Below, piece by piece: positions 19,077 through 26,749 of a stretch of DNA of 64,000 nucleotides. Numbering within the stretch: the first letter of the stretch is position 1; the number at the start of each line of letters is the position of its first letter. The notes below the pieces were generated by a model. It worked only from the letters and a program-made list of their open reading frames with translations. It was not told the DNA's origin and ran no database searches. The DNA comes from an uncultured Arachnia sp. (GTDB lineage: Bacteria > Actinomycetota > Actinomycetes > Propionibacteriales > Propionibacteriaceae), in the NCBI GenBank assembly GCA_947493995.1, contig CANLTJ010000008.1, forward strand, positions 62,001 through 126,000, given 5' to 3'. The position numbers and the translations under genes are program-made.

Positions 19077-19414
19077 TGACGAAAACCGTCGCCTACCACT
19101 GGCACCTGCGCAAGGTGATGAACGAGCACGGCATGAACGCCACCACCGATCTGGTGCCATTGTTGGCCGAGCGGGGCGTGGTGATGACCTCCACCCAGGT
19201 CTACCGGATCGTGGTCGGCGAGCCCGAGCGGTTGAACATGCGGCTACTCGCCGCGCTCTGCGACATCTTCGACGTCACCCCGAACGACCTGATCGAGCCC
19301 TACGTCGCCACCAACTCGCGACGCGGACGCAAGACCGGCACCACCGGCGCCACGCCGTCGAAGCCGAGCAAGAGCCGTCCAACCCGTGCTGTGATCAAGC
19401 CTGCCGGGGACTGA
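19076..19414 (+). CDS. Cro/C1-type HTH protein of the trio element
   Basis: 112 aa. A Cro/C1 HTH fold is visible: TTDLVPLLAERGVVMTSTQV, RIVVGEPERLNMRLLAALC, IFDVTPNDLIEPY. A basic tail follows (SRRGRKTGTT). It is the middle gene of the set and probably regulates it, perhaps through the TTACATTAGATGTAA repeats. It overlaps the recombinase stop by one base. Confidence 0.8.
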   Translation: MTKTVAYHWHLRKVMNEHGMNATTDLVPLLAERGVVMTSTQVYRIVVGEPERLNMRLLAALCDIFDVTPNDLIEPYVATNSRRGRKTGTTGATPSKPSKSRPTRAVIKPAGD

Positions 19415-19423
19415 CCGGCCGGG

Positions 19424-21087
19424 ATGGCGAACACGATCATCCACGGCACCTGTTTCCGCTGCGGACGGATGAAGAACCTGCGCTGGAACCACACCCTGGA
19501 CCGAGGCGAATGCCGGGCCTGCCGCGCCCGCCGCTCACAGCAAGACACCTGCACCGGCTGCGGGAAACAGCGCCGGGTCAACGCCCGAACCGGCGATGGT
19601 GGCGCGGTCTGCGTGACCTGCTACGCCCGCACCCGCACCGCCAACGATGCCTGCGACGAATGCGGCAGCATCGGCCCGCTGGCCACCCGAGCCGGCGGCA
19701 AGGGCGACGGGTCGCGGAACCTGTGCCCGCGGTGCTACCGCAACCCCAGGCGGACCTGCGGCATCTGCGGACGGCTCAAACGGGTCGCGCTGAAAGCCAC
19801 CGGCGCCGCCCCGGATGTCTGCCCGACCTGCTACCAAGCGCCGGTCACCGACTGCTCGGTCTGCGGCCAGCAGGCGCTCGGCCGCCGGACCACGAACCAC
19901 GGCCGGCCACGCTGCTTCGCCTGCCAAGCCGCCCAGCAGATCGACGCCGCACTCACCAGTCCCGACGGCACGATCCGCCACGAGCTCAAACCCGTCCGCG
20001 ACGCCCTGACCGAACTCCACCAACCCCGATCGCTGCTGACCAACTGGCACAATCTGTCCAGCCTGCACCTGCTGACCGACATCGCCCAAGGCCAGGTTGA
20101 CCTGTCGCACGATGCTCTCGACGCCCGGCCGCAGGTGTTCTCGGTGACCTACCTGCGGGCCATGCTCGTCGCTGCCCGAGCGCTCCCACCACGCGATGAG
20201 AACGCCGCCCGACTGCGCCGCCACGCTGCCGAAGCCGTCACCGACATCACCGACCCCGAACTGCGCGGCGTGCTGTCCCGCTACGCCCGCTGGCACATCG
20301 TCGGCCGCGCCAAGACCGACCGCCACGGCCACCTCACCGCACACGTCGCGGCACGCTGCCGCAGCGACATCGACACCGCCCACGCCTTCCTCGACTACCT
20401 CACCGGTCTTGGCCATGACCTCGATGACTGCCCGCAAACCTGCGTCGACGCCTGGCTCACCACGAGCCGCAGCGCACGCCTGAGCTTCGTCCGCTGGCTC
20501 AAACGAGGCGGCTACCTTCCCCAGGCGCGACTACCCGATCCCGTCGCGCAGAAGGACCCCAGCCACGACATCGATCCCGAAAGCCAACTTGTCCTCACTC
20601 GCCGACTCCTGTACGACCCGGACAGCGCCAGCGTCGAGGACCGCGCCGCAGCCTGCCTGATCCTGCTCTACGCCCAGCCCGCCGCGAAGATCGCCGCCTC
20701 ACCACCGATGACATCGAGTTCCGCGACGGCGACACCTACCTCGCCCTCGGCCCCGAACCCCTGCTGCTCATCCCGCCCCTGGACGCCCTGATCACGGCGC
20801 TGCCAGTCGCCAAGCCGTTTGGCACCGCGAGCACTCTGGCCGATACCCGGTGGCTGTTCACCGGCAAGAACTCCGGCACCCACCTGCACCCGACCTCCCT
20901 GATGCACCGGATGAACCGGCGCGGCATCGTCACCCGCGCCAGCCGGAACACCGCGCTGTTGCACCTAGCCTCCACGACGCCGCCCGCCGTGTTCGCCACC
21001 CTCATCGGCATCCACGTCAACACCGCCACCCGGTGGGCCGCACTCACCGGCTCGGCCTGGAACAGCTACACCACCCTGCCGCGCTGA
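19424..21087 (+). pseudogene. zinc-ribbon recombinase-like third gene, frameshifted
   Basis: The first 420 codons encode a row of CxxC zinc ribbons (CFRCGRMKNLRW, CTGCGKQRRV, CDECGSIG, CGICGRLK, CSVCGQQ), then a helical region. At about 20698 the frame must shift (one C lost in GCCGCCTC) to continue as LTTDDIEFRDGDTYLALG...ATRWAALTGSAWNSYTTLPR and stop at TGA 21087. The combined product resembles a phage-integrase-like protein but lacks a clear catalytic Tyr. It is either a pseudogene, a sequencing error or a programmed frameshift. Confidence 0.75.
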
Positions 21088-21251
21088 CAAACGATTATCA
21101 CCCGACTCGCCGAGGTCGGCAGACCCTCTGGAGCCTCACCCGACGCATCTGCCAGCCGTGAACGCTCGATTCGTTGCACACCGCCCGCAGCTCTGACGCG
21201 AGAGCTATTCCGTGACTTCGAACATCGGACCCTGCTGGTGCGAGTCGGTGC

Positions 21252-21833
21252 TCAGTTTGCAGGCAGTCGCATGACGATTCGGTGGATTCCGCCAAGCTTT
21301 GATCGGGTGTCGGAGACCTTTTCGAACCCTGCGCGCTCGAACATGGACCGGAGCCCCGGGTAGGTGTAGATCGCGTCGACCTTCTGTGCGGTGTCGAGTG
21401 GGTACGCCTCGATGGCTTGTGCGCCGTTGTCACGCGCGAATGTCACTGCTCCGTCGATGAGCTGCTGCCCGATACCCTGCCGCCGCTGTCCGGCGCGTGT
21501 GCGCAAGCAGAAGATCGACCACGGTTCGACATCATCCGTCCTGGGAAAGACGTCCGCGTTTTGGAGGTCGGCGACCTCGCTTCGTGGGGCGACACCGGCC
21601 CAGCCGATCACCTCTCCGTCGGCGTAGGCGAGGATACCCGGGGCCGGTGTGCGTCCGCACATCTCGAACACGAGTTCCTGTCGTTGCTGGGCGTCGAGTT
21701 TCGATGCGGCCTGGGGGCCTAGACGGTAGGTCAGGCACCAGCAGGTGATGGCATCGGGGCGGCGTTTGGGACCGAGCATGCGCGTGAGGTCGTCGAAGAC
21801 TGCTTGGGTGGCCGGCCGGAATTGCAGGCTCAT
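21252..21833 (-). CDS. GNAT family N-acetyltransferase
   Basis: 193 aa from ATG 21833, which overlaps the upstream gene's stop by four bases. The acetyl-CoA binding motif A is RAGQRRQGIGQQLIDGAV, with the preceding strand VEPWSIFCLRT. The C-terminus (YPGLRSMFERAGFEKV) is typical. The substrate is unknown. It forms a two-gene minus-strand unit with the NTF2-like gene, divergent from an HTH regulator; the set looks like passenger DNA between recombinase elements. Confidence 0.85.
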   Translation of the reverse strand: MSLQFRPATQAVFDDLTRMLGPKRRPDAITCWCLTYRLGPQAASKLDAQQRQELVFEMCGRTPAPGILAYADGEVIGWAGVAPRSEVADLQNADVFPRTDDVEPWSIFCLRTRAGQRRQGIGQQLIDGAVTFARDNGAQAIEAYPLDTAQKVDAIYTYPGLRSMFERAGFEKVSDTRSKLGGIHRIVMRLPAN

Positions 21834-22183
21834 GGCGTCAACGGGGTCAGGACGCCGATCTGCCACCCGGCAGGACCGTTCAGAAGCTGGTAGACGTAGC
21901 GCTCCTGCGCCTCTCCGGTGTACGACCAGGTGACGTCGACCCAGACGCTGTGGTCGGTCTGCGCGATGATCGTCAGCCGAGGCTCCGCCTCGGTGATGCC
22001 GTCGTAGCCGGACCAGTTGCTTGCGAAGAAGTCCCGGGTCTGCACCTTGTCGCTGACCGCGATGGACTGACCCGGGAATGCGATGAGCGCCGGTACCGCG
22101 TAGATGTCGGCGATGACGTCCGCATCACGATCCAGCAGCGCCCGCGCGTAACGCGTGAAGAATTCGTGGACCAGCTGCTCCAT
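21830..22183 (-). CDS. NTF2-like / SnoaL-fold protein
   Basis: 117 aa. The pattern EFFTRYARALLDRDADVIADIYAVPALIAFPG with a late antiparallel WVDVTWSYTGEAQERYVYQLL is that of the NTF2/SnoaL cone fold. Members bind small ligands or act as minor enzymes; this one's function is unknown. It is coupled to the GNAT gene. Confidence 0.75.
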   Translation of the reverse strand: MEQLVHEFFTRYARALLDRDADVIADIYAVPALIAFPGQSIAVSDKVQTRDFFASNWSGYDGITEAEPRLTIIAQTDHSVWVDVTWSYTGEAQERYVYQLLNGPAGWQIGVLTPLTP

Positions 22184-22258
22184 GATTGCCTTCCCTTCCT
22201 GCTCCCTCCAATGTAAGCCTAATCGCCGACACGCCGGTGACGGTGTTTAAGATCGATC

Positions 22259-22645
22259 ATGGACGATCGACACGCGCGCGCCGCCGCATCCCGCGACGGG
22301 CACCTGGCCCTGCTCCGGGTCGAGCGGCAACAGCAGCTCCTTGAACTCCTCGATCACTCGGGCACGCTGACGACGAGCGAACTCGCCACGCGCCTCGGCG
22401 TATCCGTCCGCACTGTTGAGCGCGACATTGAACGCCTCCGTGACGTGGGAGTGCCGTTCATCACCCGTCCCGGACGCACCGGCGGGATCGCCTTTGACCC
22501 ACCGCACCCCACCGCGAGCATCGAGTTCGACACGACAGAGATCGCGGCGATCATCTCCGCCATGGCGATCGTCGGAGCCAACTCCAGTCCATCGGCCGCG
22601 TCTGCCACTGCCAAACTCACCGCCGCACTCCGACCCGAGAGCTGA
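22259..22645 (+). CDS. DeoR/HTH_11-type transcriptional regulator (short)
   Basis: 128 aa. The N-terminal HTH is TLTTSELATRLGVSVRTVERDIERLRDVGVPF, typical of DeoR and WYL-type regulators. The following segment (GRTGGIAFDPPHP, EIAAIISAM) resembles the start of a WYL-type effector region, but the protein stops early, so it may be truncated. It is divergent from the NTF2/GNAT pair and probably controls it. Confidence 0.75.
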   Translation: MDDRHARAAASRDGHLALLRVERQQQLLELLDHSGTLTTSELATRLGVSVRTVERDIERLRDVGVPFITRPGRTGGIAFDPPHPTASIEFDTTEIAAIISAMAIVGANSSPSAASATAKLTAALRPES

Positions 22646-22715
22646 ACGGGCCCGACTCGAAACGTCATCCCCGCTCTCCGGTCAGGCCAAGGGAGGCTCC
22701 GCCCACCTCACGGGC

Positions 22716-22760
22716 ATGGATTTCGAACGCTGCGAATACTTGCCTACGCCGGTTAACTAG
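22716..22760 (+). CDS. 14-residue leader-type ORF, copy 1
   Basis: A short ORF reads MDFERCEYLPTPVN. A same-length homologue (MDFEHFEYLRPPIG) precedes the DUF6112 gene at 23707. Both sit after a CACCT element. Copy 1 has lost its downstream gene; a fragment of the trio element begins right at its stop. It may be a leader peptide, or the last codons of an older gene. Confidence 0.4.
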   Translation: MDFERCEYLPTPVN

Positions 22761-22923
22761 CAATTATTACGTTAGATATAGTCACTGCGCCCGGGATTAC
22801 GTGGTTCCTTGGTCAGGCAAGGGTATTAGCGGACGCCTTATCTAAATCCACATCGCCACGGCGACCTGCTGGGACGAACTGACCGGTTCCGCCTGGAACA
22901 ACTACGCCATCAACCGCCGCTGA
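22757..22923 (+). mobile_element. internally deleted copy of the trio recombinase element
   Basis: 22757-22840 repeats the left end of the element at 17776 (AACTAGCAATTATTACGTTAG, CCGGGAT, GGTCAGGCAAGGGTATTAG) with point differences. It then joins a sequence encoding IHIATATCWDELTGSAWNNY and ending at TGA 22923, which is homologous to the C-terminus of the third trio gene (HVNTATRWAALTGSAWNSY). The recombinase and regulator are missing. It is a non-autonomous, MITE-like remnant. Confidence 0.75.
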
Positions 22924-22944
22924 CGAAGCGCGGCACGGTTAGGC

Positions 22945-23145
22945 CTATACCGCTACACGCAACGGTGCCCAGCCGAACGGAACTGCGGTTAGCCGCGCCC
23001 GCTCCTGAGCGGTACGACGAGACCAACCCTGAGCGGCCTCTGCTGCCCCCTCAACAGGGACTTGAACCACACGGAATCCCACGTCATCAAGTTCGACTCC
23101 CGAGCGAAGGGCAGCAACTGCGGCAGTAAAGGTACTATCACTCAA
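22945..23145 (-). CDS. small protein of unknown function (66 aa)
   Basis: The ORF reads MSDSTFTAAVAALRSGVELDDVGFRVVQV...ERARLTAVPFGWAPLRVAV from a TTG start that overlaps the stop of the upstream small gene. No domain is recognised. Its coupling to the neighbour is the main argument that it is real. The pair could be a two-gene regulatory or toxin-antitoxin-like unit, but nothing in the sequence shows that. Confidence 0.4.
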   Translation of the reverse strand: MSDSTFTAAVAALRSGVELDDVGFRVVQVPVEGAAEAAQGWSRRTAQERARLTAVPFGWAPLRVAV

Positions 23146-23392
23146 CGATGACGTGTTGGGCTAGGAATGTTGCCGCTTTCAACGTCAATTGTGGTTCCGC
23201 GCGTCGGAATAGGCGTATTGCTGCCACCTTGTCGGTGGTCGGGTGCTTCTCAAGTTGTTCTTTGGCCCAGGCCATGGCCGGAGCCGGCGGTTGGCCGGCA
23301 GAATTGGGATCGCCACCGAAAAGGTCGCGCAACCGCTGCCGGGGGTCTTCTTTGTCGCCAAAGACCTTGGCGCTGCCGATTGACTGAGCCAC
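23138..23392 (-). CDS. small protein of unknown function (84 aa)
   Basis: The GTG 23392 start is chosen because GGAGG lies eight bases upstream; longer starts at 23401 and 23437 lack correct spacing. The protein (AQSIGSAKVFGDKEDPRQRLRDLFGG...LKAATFLAQHVIVE) is acidic to neutral and mostly helical. No family is recognised. It overlaps the following small gene by eight bases. Confidence 0.45.
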   Translation of the reverse strand: MAQSIGSAKVFGDKEDPRQRLRDLFGGDPNSAGQPPAPAMAWAKEQLEKHPTTDKVAAIRLFRRAEPQLTLKAATFLAQHVIVE

Positions 23393-23640
23393 GAGAACCA
23401 TCCTCCGATCGAACCTGGGCGACTGCACGAACCACACTATCGCTACCGGCGATCAAACTAAGCCTCGGCCCGCTCTTCGCTGTCCGGCAGATTGTCCCGA
23501 ACTGTCGGCTCCAACCGGTCCCAATGCCGAGCCTTCGGCGAGCCCACACCTGCCGCCGTTGGGAGCCGGTCCGCGACGGCATCAAGCAGGACACGCGACC
23601 TACGATGATCCACGTTCGCGTCACAGTGCGCGGCCCGGCT

Positions 23641-23700
23641 GCGCACCTGGCAGGTATGGATTTCGAGCACTTCGAATACTTGCGTCCGCCGATCGGGTGA
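23641..23700 (+). CDS. 14-residue leader-type ORF, copy 2, with GCGCACCTG motif
   Basis: GCGCACCTGG at 23641 is followed by GCAGG and an ORF at 23656-23700 reading MDFEHFEYLRPPIG, ending six bases before the DUF6112 start. The same-length copy at 22716 differs at several codons but keeps MDFE and EYL. This may be a translated leader controlling the downstream gene, or the displaced 3' tail of the M23 gene. Confidence 0.4.
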   Translation, partial: AHLAGMDFEHFEYLRPPIG

Positions 23701-23706
23701 TCGACC

Positions 23707-23973
23707 ATGGGTGTCTTCCCCGACTTCGACGGGCTCGGCGGCATCGGCGACCTCCGCGCCGTGGTCGGCGCGCTCCTGACTTTCGTCCTCATCATCGCCG
23801 TCCTCATGCTCATCGTCTCCGCGATCGTCTGGGCGATCGCGACGGCCCACGGCAACTACGCGACCGCCAGCAAAGGCCGCATCGGTGTCCTCGTCTCCGT
23901 CGGCGCGGCCGTCCTCGCCGGAGGCGGCGTGGCCTGGATGAACTGGCTACTCACAGTCGGTTCAAGTTTGTAG
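23707..23973 (+). CDS. DUF6112-type small membrane protein (VirB2-like), copy 1
   Basis: 88 aa with two transmembrane helices (VVGALLTFVLIIAVLMLIVSAIVWAI and IGVLVSVGAAVLAGGGVAWM) separated by a short polar loop. Its homologue lies at 25019. Size, topology and position before the VirB6-like gene resemble VirB2/TrbC pilin-like subunits of Gram-positive conjugation systems. The pilin role is inference. Confidence 0.75.
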   Translation: MGVFPDFDGLGGIGDLRAVVGALLTFVLIIAVLMLIVSAIVWAIATAHGNYATASKGRIGVLVSVGAAVLAGGGVAWMNWLLTVGSSL

Positions 23974-23987
23974 CTGGGGCTTCGCGG

Positions 23988-24854
23988 TCATCGGTCCGAC
24001 TCCTCCGCGTCGGCGCTCGCTGTCTCGCACTGGTCGAGCAGGCGCGCCAGGTAACTGTATGCCGCGAGGCGCTCCATCGCTTCCTGCTCGGACAGTTCGG
24101 TGCGCGTGTGCGTCGTCACGTTGCGGACCGTGAGGTTCAGACCAGTGGCCAGCGCGTTGAGGGCCTTAGCGAGCGGTTCAAGACCACCGCGCATGCTCTT
24201 CACCGTCTTGTCATCCGACCCTCCCGGCCAGGTGAGCTTCGGCTTGCCCGGTTCAGGAGCGCCCGGCGATAACGTCTGCTGCCAGAAGACCGTGTCATCG
24301 ACATCGTTCCGGCCGAGACGTTCCTTCCAGTGGACCGTGAGGCCTTCGGCTGCTTCACGAACTGCAACTCGGTACTGATGCGTCGTCCAATGGGCGGAAG
24401 CACCAGCCCAGACCACGGGGTGAAACTGTGCGGGAGCGAAGGTCGGAAGGTCAGAGTCCGTACGTGACTCGGCGTCGACGATCATCGCGTCGAGCCTGCC
24501 CTTGACGGTGGCAGTAGTAGTCCGAATATCCCGAGGCGCGATGGGGGCCTTGGGTGCAGACATGAATGACCAGTTGGCGATTGGGTCGATCGCTCCGAGA
24601 CCCGCGATCCCAATGTAGGCACCGGTCACTGACACTGCGCTCGCTGCCAGGCCAGCAGCCTCCGCGACACCGAGTTCGAGACGTTGGACCTCGCTCTGAT
24701 CCTGGCCTTCCTTTGTCCACACAGTAGGAAAGAGGCCGCGCGCCGACATGTGATCCGACTCAACCTGAGTGCTCATCCAGGCGTCGAAGGCTTCCTCGAA
24801 CTTCTCAACGGCGGCGCGCAATCGCTGGAGGTAATCCACCCCGTACTGACTCAT
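23988..24854 (-). CDS. TIGR02391-like HEPN protein, probable abortive-infection factor
   Basis: 288 aa from ATG 24854. The C-terminal half matches TIGR02391 (Ymh) proteins in pattern: FHPVVWAGASAHWTTHQYRVAVREAAEGLTV, WPGGSDDKTVKSMRGGLEPLAKAL, then RNVTTH at about residue 244, the R-N-x3-H motif of HEPN ribonucleases. It is encoded against the backbone direction and sits exactly between two DUF6112 copies, so it looks like cargo. An anti-phage RNase role is known for many HEPN proteins but is inferred here. Confidence 0.75.
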   Translation of the reverse strand: MSQYGVDYLQRLRAAVEKFEEAFDAWMSTQVESDHMSARGLFPTVWTKEGQDQSEVQRLELGVAEAAGLAASAVSVTGAYIGIAGLGAIDPIANWSFMSAPKAPIAPRDIRTTTATVKGRLDAMIVDAESRTDSDLPTFAPAQFHPVVWAGASAHWTTHQYRVAVREAAEGLTVHWKERLGRNDVDDTVFWQQTLSPGAPEPGKPKLTWPGGSDDKTVKSMRGGLEPLAKALNALATGLNLTVRNVTTHTRTELSEQEAMERLAAYSYLARLLDQCETASADAEESDR

Positions 24855-24948
24855 GTTCCAGCAACCTCTCGATTCGGCGGTCCCGTGCGGGCGAGCGACG
24901 CACAGATACTCCAAGGCTACGGGCGGCCACCGACGGGGATGGCGACGA

Positions 24949-24959
24949 GCGCGCACCTG
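24949..24959 (+). promoter_or_regulatory. GCGCGCACCTG motif upstream of second DUF6112 gene
   Basis: A variant of the GTGCGCACCTG motif, 60 bases before the GTG start at 25019. A GC-rich hairpin (GCGGGCGGGCCGCCCGC) lies between the motif and the gene. Confidence 0.35.
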
Positions 24960-25018
24960 TCGCGTGTACCCCGTCTGCGAGTCCGCGGGCGGGCCGCCCG
25001 CCGCCAAGGAGACCTACC

Positions 25019-25339
25019 GTGTTCCATCTTTTCGCCAACGTCATGTCCGCGCCGCTGCTGGTGCCGATGGACATCAACATCGACCCCAACACCAACGGCC
25101 TGCCGGGGATCAACCAGCTGCGCACCATCGTCGGCGCGGTGATGACCATCGGCCTGATCCTCAGCGTGCTCGCGCTGATCGTGTCCGCGATCGTGTGGGG
25201 CTTCGGCGCGAACTCCTCCAACCCGCACCTCGCCTCGCGCGGGAAGATCGGCGTTCTCGTCTGCTGCGGCGCGGCGGTGATCTGCGGCGCGAGCGTGACG
25301 CTCATCAACTTCTTCTGGAACGTCGGCCAGTCCGTCTGA
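25019..25339 (+). CDS. DUF6112-type small membrane protein (VirB2-like), copy 2
   Basis: 106 aa from GTG 25019, with AAGGAG eight to ten bases upstream. A hydrophobic leader (MFHLFANVMSAPLLVPMDINIDPN) precedes two helices (AVMTIGLILSVLALIVSAIVWGF and IGVLVCCGAAVICGASVTLI). It is paralogous to the gene at 23707, with the shared SAIVWGF/AI and KGRIGVLV/RGKIGVLV blocks. Its location directly before the VirB6-like gene makes it the more likely functional pilin-like subunit. Confidence 0.8.
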   Translation: MFHLFANVMSAPLLVPMDINIDPNTNGLPGINQLRTIVGAVMTIGLILSVLALIVSAIVWGFGANSSNPHLASRGKIGVLVCCGAAVICGASVTLINFFWNVGQSV

Positions 25340-25372
25340 CCCGACTGTCGTCCTCGAGAGCTGGTGTTCGTG

Positions 25373-26746
25373 ATGGGCGTGTGCGACGTTCCAGTGATCT
25401 CCTCGGTCTGCGATGCCGTCGGCGAAGGGGCCGCGTCTCTGGTCGCGGCCCCGTTCGACTGGCTCGCCCAGGCGATGGGTGCCGCCGCCGGGTGGCTGTT
25501 CGAGGCGGTCTGGTCGGTCTTCGACACCACGACACTGGTAGACGTCACCAAGCCCGGCTACATCGCTGTCTACAACCTGCTGTTCGGCATCGCGGTCTTC
25601 GTGATGCTGATCTTCTTCTGCCTCCAACTCATCACGGGACTGATCCGACGCGACCCCACCGCCCTCACCCGAGCCGCGCTCGGTCTGGCAAAGTCCGTCC
25701 TCGGGTCGTTTGTGGTCATTACGCTCACTGCGCTGCTGCTCGAAGTCGTGGATCAACTGTGCATCGGGATCGTGCAGGCCGCCGGAGAGACCACCGAGTC
25801 GATGGGCGACAAGATCGCGCTCCTAGCCGCAGGCCTGGTCGGCATCAATATCGCCGCACCCGGCGTCGGTGCCGTCATCACGATCTTCATGGCAGGACTC
25901 GCGATCACCGCCGCCGCGATTGTGTGGCTCTCCCTCCTCGTCAGGAAGGCACTCCTCCTGGTCGCGGTCGTGTTCGCGCCGCTCGCCTTCTCGGGTGCCT
26001 CGTGGGATGCCTCGCGCGGGTGGATCGGGAAGTGGGTGATGTTCGTCGTCGCCCTGATCTGCTCAAAGCTCGTGCTCGTCGTGATGTTCCTCGTCGCGAT
26101 CACCCAGGTCTCCGCACCGATCGACGCCGACCTCGCCTCGGTCAGCGATCCCATCGCGGGGAGCGTGCTGATGGCGACGGCCGCATTCGCCCCATATCTC
26201 ACGTACAAGTTCATCGCGTTCGTCGGGTTCGACATGTACCACGCGATCGGCTCCGAGCAGGACGCCAAGAGCGCACTCAACCGCCCGATCCCCGTACCCA
26301 CCAAGCCGCAAGGCGGCGGCGACCCGAAGAAAGTGCTCGACGGGACCAGCAGCAGCGGAAACGCGGGCGGAGGCTCCGGTGGAGGAAGTAGCGCTCCGCC
26401 ACCGCCAAAGACCTCGGCACCGGCACCCGCCGCGGGCGGCGGGGGCGCAGCCGGCGGTAGAGCCGCAGCAGGCGAGAGCGGCGCAGCCGCAGCCGGTCCC
26501 GTGGCCGCTGGGGTCGTGGTCGGGGCGAGTGTCGCCAAGGGTGCAGCGACCGCCGGGCCGAAGGCCGGAACCGCGCTGGGAGCCCAGGGCGAGCACGCCG
26601 CCGACGCCGCAGCGCAGACACCGCCACCGCCCGCAGCCTCACCTGCGGCACCGCCATCAAGCCCGGCACCACGACCGCCGAGCACCGACCCGTCACCGCC
26701 ACCGAAGCAGCCCCCGCCGCCCGCGCCACGCCCACCGAAGGAGTAG
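25373..26746 (+). CDS. VirB6/TrbL-like polytopic conjugation channel protein
   Basis: 457 aa; ATG 25373 is preferred to GTG 25364. Six or more hydrophobic helices span about residues 50-270 (YNLLFGIAVFVMLIFFCLQL, WVMFVVALICSKLVLVVMF), followed by a long Pro/Ala/Gly low-complexity tail. This is the architecture of VirB6-type inner channel proteins of actinobacterial integrative conjugative elements. It ends three bases before the SCO6880 gene. Confidence 0.8.
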   Translation: MGVCDVPVISSVCDAVGEGAASLVAAPFDWLAQAMGAAAGWLFEAVWSVFDTTTLVDVTKPGYIAVYNLLFGIAVFVMLIFFCLQLITGLIRRDPTALTRAALGLAKSVLGSFVVITLTALLLEVVDQLCIGIVQAAGETTESMGDKIALLAAGLVGINIAAPGVGAVITIFMAGLAITAAAIVWLSLLVRKALLLVAVVFAPLAFSGASWDASRGWIGKWVMFVVALICSKLVLVVMFLVAITQVSAPIDADLASVSDPIAGSVLMATAAFAPYLTYKFIAFVGFDMYHAIGSEQDAKSALNRPIPVPTKPQGGGDPKKVLDGTSSSGNAGGGSGGGSSAPPPPKTSAPAPAAGGGGAAGGRAAAGESGAAAAGPVAAGVVVGASVAKGAATAGPKAGTALGAQGEHAADAAAQTPPPPAASPAAPPSSPAPRPPSTDPSPPPKQPPPPAPRPPKE

Positions 26747-26749
26747 ACG

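Larger units (their letters stand above)
17776..21100 (+). mobile_element. three-gene tyrosine-recombinase element (boundaries approximate)
   Basis: A tyrosine recombinase, a small HTH protein and a zinc-ribbon recombinase-like protein are packed head to tail. The left end starts with the imperfect palindrome CTAGCGATTA...TCGCTAG (17776-17807). CAAA(CTAG)CGATTATTAC at 17773 and CAAACGATTATCAC at 21089 form an imperfect direct repeat flanking the unit, possible recombination sites. The insertion lies between the M23 gene and the DUF6112 genes of the backbone. Exact ends cannot be proven from one copy. Confidence 0.6.

Noticed and set aside
17760-23700. Certain statement that the M23 gene was split and its tail is at 23,617
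   Set aside because: HVTVR...MDFEHFEYL could be a displaced tail, but the M23 protein already ends in a complete HxH motif; kept only as one of two readings.
24853-26391. 512-codon plus-strand ORF over the DUF6112/VirB6 genes
   Set aside because: Arg-rich composition typical of an off-frame shadow; it overlaps two well-supported membrane-protein genes.
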